From assembly GCA_050011895.1 (NCBI GenBank), contig JBEKIF010000046.1:1-36285 (forward strand): a DNA stretch of 36,285 nucleotides. Reading direction: 5' to 3'. Source of the stretch: DATBGO01 sp050011895 (GTDB lineage Bacteria > Actinomycetota > Actinomycetes > Streptosporangiales > Streptosporangiaceae). The first letter of the stretch is position 1; each line of letters opens with the position of its first letter. The notes beneath the pieces are model-generated. The model saw nothing but the letters and a program-made list of their open reading frames with translations. It was not told the origin of the DNA and searched no databases. Positions 32,249 to 36,285 of the stretch are shown here, in pieces. The position numbers and the translations under genes were made by a program.

Positions 32249-32886
32249 TTATGTTGCGGAATCTGCGGGTAGCGGCGCGAGGCCGAGATGCTCGCGCAGC
32301 GTGCTGCCTTCGTAGTCGGCCCGGAAGACGCCGCGCTCCTGCAGCAACGGCACGACCGTGTCCGCGAGATCTCGTCACCGCGCCAGGAGTCGAAGAGCTC
32401 GCAGGTCGTCTGGAGAAAGGCCCGCGCCCGGGCGTAGCGGGCGTCCTGCGGCAGGAAGCCGCCGCGGCGGAAGTTCTCGCCGGTGAACGCATCCCACGAC
32501 GTGACGACGTTCCACCCGGCCCGGCCGTCCGACAGGTGATCCAGGCTGGCGAACTGCCTGGCCACCTCGTACGGCTCGTTGAAGGTCGAGTTAATGGTGC
32601 CGGCCAGGCCGAGCCGGTCGGTCACCGCCGCGAGAGCGGCCAGGACGGTAAAAGTGTCGGGCCGCCCGACCACGTCGAGGTCATAGATCTGGCCGTGCTG
32701 CTCGCGCAGCCGCAGGCCCTCGGCGAGAAACAGAAAGTCGAACTTGGCCCGCTCGGCGGTCTGGGCCAGATGCGCGAACGAGCTGAACTCGATATGGCTG
32801 CCCGAGCGGGGGTCGCTCCACACCGTGGTGTTGTTCACGGCGGGGAAATGGGCTCCGAGGTGAATCTGCTTGACGGGCTTGGTCAT
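32249..32886 (-). pseudogene. NtaA/DszA-family monooxygenase pseudogene, centre deleted
   Basis: The N-terminal 190 residues are a good NtaA/SnaA/DszA family protein: KQIHLGAHFPAVNNTTVW, FAHLAQTAERAKFDFLFLAE, RPDTFTVLAALAAVTDRLGL, DHLSDGRAGWNVVTSWD and DARYARARAFLQTTCELFDSW. Near 32360-32375 the frame shifts; the other frame reads LADTVVPLLQERGVFRADYE then GSTLREHLGL, the usual C-terminus, and stops at 32249-32251. About 200 middle residues are missing (normal length near 440). A start ATG is kept at 32886. Probably once acted on a sulfur or nitrogen compound with FMNH2. Confidence 0.8.
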
Positions 32887-32910
32887 GATCGGGTCCTTCG
32901 CAGCCGGCGG

Positions 32911-33099
32911 TCAGGCGGTGGCGTAGCGGCTGGCGGGACGGCTGAGGCCGAGTAGCCCGCGCAGCGGGCCGGCCTCGTAGGCCTGAACGCCGACGGTGAA
33001 CAGCTCGGCAGGCCGCGCCTGCGGCTCACGCCACGCGGCCGGATGCCAGCCGGCTCCGTCGAGCGCTACAGCCAGGTGCAGCGGGGTAGCTGGGGGCAT
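32911..33099 (-). pseudogene. LLM monooxygenase remnant: N- and C-terminus joined
   Basis: A 62-codon open frame. Residues 6-33 (LHLAVALDGAGWHPAAWREP, ARPAELFT) match the N-terminus of LLM monooxygenases of the DszA/NtaA group; residues 37-62 (VQAYEAGPLRGLLGLSRPAS, RYATA) match their C-terminus. The 350 or so residues that should lie between, including the whole barrel, are absent without a frameshift. It ends 25 bases before the next pseudogene, so two or three LLM genes stood in tandem here. Confidence 0.7.
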
Positions 33100-33257
33100 A
33101 GCCGCAAATCGTCGCTTCCTGGTCGGGAGGTGGGCGTGCCGGAGCCGGTCACGATCCCTCCACCAGGGTATCCCGATAGAGATTATCGACTAAATCGCCC
33201 GGCTCATCAGCCGCCGTCCTGCAGCGAAGCGACCTGGCCAGCCGGGATCCGGGCGGC

Positions 33258-34646
33258 TTAGCCGCCCTGGCGGCGTCCGACCCACACCGACTTGATGTTG
33301 CAGAACTCGCGGATGCCATCGACCGCTAGCTCCCGGCCATGGCCGGAGGTCTTGATGCCCCCGAAAGGCAGCTGCGGGTAGGAGGTGACGTTGCCGTTGA
33401 TGAAGACCATCCCGGCGTCGAGGTCCCTGACGAACCTGGCCCGCTCCTGCTCGTCGCTGGTCCAGGCATTGGCGCCGAGCCCGAATTCGGTGCTGTTGGC
33501 CAGTTCTATTGCCTCGTCGATGTCGGCCACCCGGTAGAGGGTAGCTACCGGCCCGAAGACCTCCTCGGTATGCACGCGCATGGCCGGGGTGATGCCGGTA
33601 AGCACGGTCGGCGGATAGTACCAGCCGGGCCCGGCTGGCGACTTCCCCCCGCACAGCACCCGCGCCCCCTTGCCGACCGCATCGTCAACGAGTTCCTCGA
33701 CGTCCCTGCGCTGCTGCTCCGAGGCCAGCGGGCCCACGTCGGTGCCGTCGAGCATCGGGTCGCCCACGGCCATGCCGGACATCTGCTCCACGAACAAGCG
33801 CTCGAAGTCATCGCCGACCGACTCGTGGACGATGAAGCGCTTCGCCGCGATGCACGACTGACCGTTGTTGAGACAGCGCGCGACGGCGGCCACCCTGGCC
33901 GCGGGTTGCAGGTCGGCCGAGGGCATGACAACGAACGGGTCACTGCCGCCTAGCTCGAGGACGACCTTCTTGATCTCGCTGCCCGCGATGGCCGCGACCG
34001 ACTGCCCGGCCGGTCCTGAGCCGGTGAGCGTCGCCGCCTTCACCCGGTCATCGCGCAGGATGGCCTCGACCCGCGCCGAGCCGACCAGGAGTGTCTGGAA
34101 GGTCCCGCCGGGGAAGCCCGCCCTGGCGAACAGGTCCTGCATGAACAGGGCTGTCTGCGGCACGTTCGACGCGTGCTTGAGCAGCCCCACGTTCCCGGCC
34201 ATCAGGGCCGGAACGGCGAAGCGCATGGCCTGCCAGAGCGGGAAGTTCCATGGCATGATCGCCAGCACCGGCCCGAGCGACTGGTAGGTGACATAGGCCT
34301 GCTCGGCCCCCACCTCGGCAGCGTCAGCGGGCTCGTCGGCGAGGAACCCGGCGGCCCGGTCGGCGTAGAACCGGCAGGCGGTGGCGCATTTGGCTACCTC
34401 CTGCCGCGCCGAGGCCAGCGTCTTGCCCATCTCCGTGGTCATCACCGCGGCGATCTGATCGCGCTCAGCGTCGAGGATGTCGGCGGCCCGGCGCATCCAT
34501 CCCGCCCGCGCCGCGAAGTCGGTAAGCCGGTAGCTCGCATGTGCCTTCGCCGCTGCCGCCAGGCAGCGCTCGACCTCCTCGTCGGAGATCTCGTCATAGG
34601 TCTTCAGCGTTTCCCCGGTGGCTGGGTTAGCGGTCGCGATGGCCAC
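33258..34646 (-). CDS. NAD(P)-dependent aldehyde dehydrogenase, succinate-semialdehyde type
   Basis: 462-residue aldehyde dehydrogenase resembling the short GabD/SSADH group (NADP-dependent succinic semialdehyde dehydrogenase). Conserved sites: Asn134 in MPWNFPLWQ, Lys157 in LLKHASN, Glu231 in ELGGSDPFVV and nucleophile Cys265 in NNGQSCIAAKRF. GTG start with AGAGGGA upstream. No GABA transaminase is adjacent, so the physiological aldehyde is uncertain. Upstream LLM remnants suggest a former role with monooxygenase products, as inference only. Confidence 0.88.
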   Translation of the reverse strand: MAIATANPATGETLKTYDEISDEEVERCLAAAAKAHASYRLTDFAARAGWMRRAADILDAERDQIAAVMTTEMGKTLASARQEVAKCATACRFYADRAAGFLADEPADAAEVGAEQAYVTYQSLGPVLAIMPWNFPLWQAMRFAVPALMAGNVGLLKHASNVPQTALFMQDLFARAGFPGGTFQTLLVGSARVEAILRDDRVKAATLTGSGPAGQSVAAIAGSEIKKVVLELGGSDPFVVMPSADLQPAARVAAVARCLNNGQSCIAAKRFIVHESVGDDFERLFVEQMSGMAVGDPMLDGTDVGPLASEQQRRDVEELVDDAVGKGARVLCGGKSPAGPGWYYPPTVLTGITPAMRVHTEEVFGPVATLYRVADIDEAIELANSTEFGLGANAWTSDEQERARFVRDLDAGMVFINGNVTSYPQLPFGGIKTSGHGRELAVDGIREFCNIKSVWVGRRQGG

Positions 34647-34746
34647 GGGTCCCTCTTTTCGTTGCTGACGTTTACGTTGCTCGCGGATCCCTCGCCGGAT
34701 CGCCCCTCAATCATCGCTCCTGCCCGGAAGGTGCCCGACCACACGT

Positions 34747-34766
34747 CCGGACCTGCCCCGGTCCGG
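34747..34766. promoter_or_regulatory. Hairpin in the intergenic region before the GH16 gene
   Basis: CCGGACC-TGCCCC-GGTCCGG has perfect 7-bp arms, midway between the divergent aldehyde dehydrogenase and glucanase genes. A second, longer-range pair (GACTCT near 34778 and AGAGTC near 34806) follows. Function unknown; possible operator. Confidence 0.35.
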
Positions 34767-34906
34767 CAATTTCCATTTCGCGACTCTTTGTAGCAGAATG
34801 CCTGCGGAGAGTCGTCAAAGCGCGGACGTTCCGCTCGCCGGGGGCACGGCGGCGGGGCCCGGACGACTCGCGCAGGCAGCAGACAGACACCAGAAGGGTG
34901 GTTCTC

Positions 34907-35896
34907 ATGGGCGCGACCGCGTGGCGGCACGGGCTTACCGCAGCGCTTACTGGCTTATCCCTCGTAGCATGTGGCGCGACTGCACCCGCAGCGTCGGCGG
35001 GACCGAAGCCCAGGCCTCGCGGCGGGGTGACGGCGGTGCGTGACCTCCGGCGCCAGCCGATCGTGGCGGCGGCGGTCGGCCATAGCAACCGATGGGTGCG
35101 GGTGTGGCAGGACGACTTCACCGGACCAGCCGGCCACGGCGCTGACCGCAAGTTCTGGCAGTACGACACCGGCCAGGGAGTCTTCGGAAACGACGAGGTC
35201 GAGAGGATGACCACGTCGACCCGCAATGTCCACCTCGACGGCCGCGGGGACCTGGACATCACCGCGTTAGGCCGCGGCCAGTCGTGGACCTCCGGCCGGA
35301 TCCAGACCAGGAGTTCCGCCTTTGCCGCTCCGGCCGGGGGCATGCTGCTGATTACGGCGTCGATCAAGCAGCCGAGCCCGCGCTATGGCCGCGGTTACTG
35401 GCCCGCATTCTGGATGCTCGGCCCCGGTCAGTGGCCGGTCACTGGCGAGATAGACATCCTTGAAGACGTCAACGCCCTGAGCCGGCACTCCGGCTCGCTG
35501 CATTGCGGCAGCCTCACTGGCGGCAACCCGGACGGCACCGCGGGCCGCTGCCATGAGCACGCCGGCCTCTCTAGCGGCCTGCTGACCTGCACCGGCTGCC
35601 AAACTGGCTACCATATCTACAGCGTGATCATCGACCGTACCCATCCTGCTGACGAGCAGATCCGCTGGTACCTGGACGGCAGGCAGTTCTACGCCGTCAG
35701 CGAGAGCCGGATAGGCCGCACGACCTGGGCCCGGGCCGTTGACCATGGATTCTTTATCATCTTCGACCTCGCCATCGGGGGCAGCTACCCGGAGAGCGAA
35801 TGCGGCTGCGCTGCCCCCGCCGGGCGAACCTCCTCGGGCGGCACATTGAGCATCCGCTACGTGGCCGTCTATCACCGGCTTGCAGGGCGCGCGTGA
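34907..35896 (+). CDS. Secreted glycoside hydrolase family 16 beta-glucanase
   Basis: 329 residues, export signal then a GH16 jelly-roll domain (about 62-329). The catalytic motif ExDxxE is EIDILE (Glu181 nucleophile, Asp183, Glu186 acid/base). Typical beta-1,3(4)-glucanase strands: WQDDFTGP near 67-74, SWTSGRIQTRSSF-like near 126-138, YWPAFWMLG near 164-172 and HGFFIIFDLAIGGSYP near the end. A lipobox LVAC (19-22) suggests a lipoprotein; ASA-G (about 29-32) would be an alternative signal-peptidase I site. ATG at 34907 preferred over GTG 34898, since GAAGGG would abut the GTG. Degrades fungal or plant beta-glucan by family. Confidence 0.88.
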   Translation: MGATAWRHGLTAALTGLSLVACGATAPAASAGPKPRPRGGVTAVRDLRRQPIVAAAVGHSNRWVRVWQDDFTGPAGHGADRKFWQYDTGQGVFGNDEVERMTTSTRNVHLDGRGDLDITALGRGQSWTSGRIQTRSSAFAAPAGGMLLITASIKQPSPRYGRGYWPAFWMLGPGQWPVTGEIDILEDVNALSRHSGSLHCGSLTGGNPDGTAGRCHEHAGLSSGLLTCTGCQTGYHIYSVIIDRTHPADEQIRWYLDGRQFYAVSESRIGRTTWARAVDHGFFIIFDLAIGGSYPESECGCAAPAGRTSSGGTLSIRYVAVYHRLAGRA

Positions 35897-36045
35897 CCAT
35901 CGCTTCCCGGATCTGGCGAGATCCCGTTCACCGCTCTCTTTCCCGGACGCCGCCGCCTGCTGATCGCCGCTGCCAACGGCGAGCCGCGCCACCTGGCATT
36001 CGCGTGACAGGCGGGCGTTCCGCACCGGCTCGTCCTGGCTGACCG
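35897..36045. other. Short stretch without an assigned gene
   Basis: A plus-strand frame reads IPFTALFPGRRRLLIAAANG to a TGA at about 36008 and has the look of a protein C-terminus, but no family was recognised and no start is visible. Otherwise nothing seen. Confidence 0.25.
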
Positions 36046-36285
36046 TCAGCGCAGCGGGATGGCGAAATCGCAGTCCGGCCTGCTGTCGGCGGTCCTCGGC
36101 GGGGTGGCGAGGAAGGTCACCCGCACGCGCCCAGACCGCTCGTCACACGGTGGTGCTTGGTGCCCTAGTTGTGCAGCGTCTGCGCGACGACCTGCCATTG
36201 GGCGGGGGTAAGGTGCCGCAGCAGGCCGAGCTCGTCGTAAAGCCGCAGCGCCTTCGGCGACAGCCGGGACAACCGCGCGAACTCA
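36046..36285 (-). pseudogene. MerR-family regulator remnant, runs off the right edge
   Basis: From the window edge leftwards the minus strand reads EFARLSRLSPKALRLYDELG then LLRHLTPAQWQVVAQTLHN and a TAG at 36165-36167. The first part is the MerR helix-turn-helix; the residues after LGLL should be the MerR wing (RPxxxxxxGYRYY) but jump to unrelated sequence. In another frame, RVRVTFLATPP and PDCDFAIPLR with a stop at 36046 look like the end of a MerR effector domain. So the gene appears deleted inside and frameshifted. The start lies outside the window. Confidence 0.6.

Overview
The window is about 36 kb of very GC-rich DNA (roughly 70% G+C by eye). Its gene content is that of an actinomycete: a secreted LysM/Rpf-type cell-wall enzyme, a wax ester synthase/DGAT, F420-type luciferase-like (LLM) oxidoreductases, a PaiB-type flavin protein, GTG and TTG starts, at least one probable leaderless promoter, and a hyc locus related to Mycobacterium tuberculosis Rv0082-Rv0087. 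No rRNA or tRNA was seen. The genus cannot be fixed from the sequence.

Layout. 0-5.5 kb: 16-bp tandem repeats, the LysM/Rpf-like protein (minus), a SulP anion transporter, a MarR regulator, and a papain-like cysteine protease followed by an unrecognised partner. 5.6-13.4 kb: a tightly overlapping six-gene operon for a membrane complex I/group 4 hydrogenase-like assembly (hycD, hycP, hycQ, hycE, a ferredoxin-NuoB-like fusion and a large NuoL/M/N-like subunit). 13.4-18.2 kb: tandem repeats, a WS/DGAT acyltransferase, a K+ channel with an RCK domain, and a DHA2 efflux pump behind a perfect 32-bp dyad. 18.2-19.4 kb: a decayed patch with a three-repeat CRISPR-like array and an internally deleted AAA/DUF4143 pseudogene. 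19.7-23.7 kb: tyrosine phenol-lyase, an LLM oxidoreductase, a DedA protein and PaiB. 23.9-30 kb: a secreted lipase divergent from a tdh-kbl threonine-degradation operon, an HxlR regulator divergent from a second DHA2 pump, and a PaaI-type thioesterase. 30-36.3 kb: a histone H1-like protein, one LLM monooxygenase with a repeat insertion, two LLM pseudogenes, an aldehyde dehydrogenase, a GH16 glucanase and a broken MerR gene running off the right edge.

The strongest candidate for an unusual system is the 5.6-13.4 kb operon. The antiporter-like and NuoH-like subunits keep the charged residues expected for ion translocation. The large subunit has lost the cysteines of the [NiFe] site, and the NuoB-like subunit has lost all four cysteines expected to bind the N2 [4Fe-4S] cluster; only one ferredoxin-type cluster site remains. 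It fits the class called energy-converting hydrogenase-related (Ehr) complexes, in an extreme form whose electron partner is unknown.

Two window-wide patterns stand out. Tandem arrays are frequent: those inside genes have periods divisible by three (15, 15, 18, 24, 30), while intergenic or gene-end arrays have periods of 14, 16 or 34 and three of them contain the stop codon of the upstream gene. Several pseudogenes keep both protein ends but lack the middle, pointing to repeated internal deletion.
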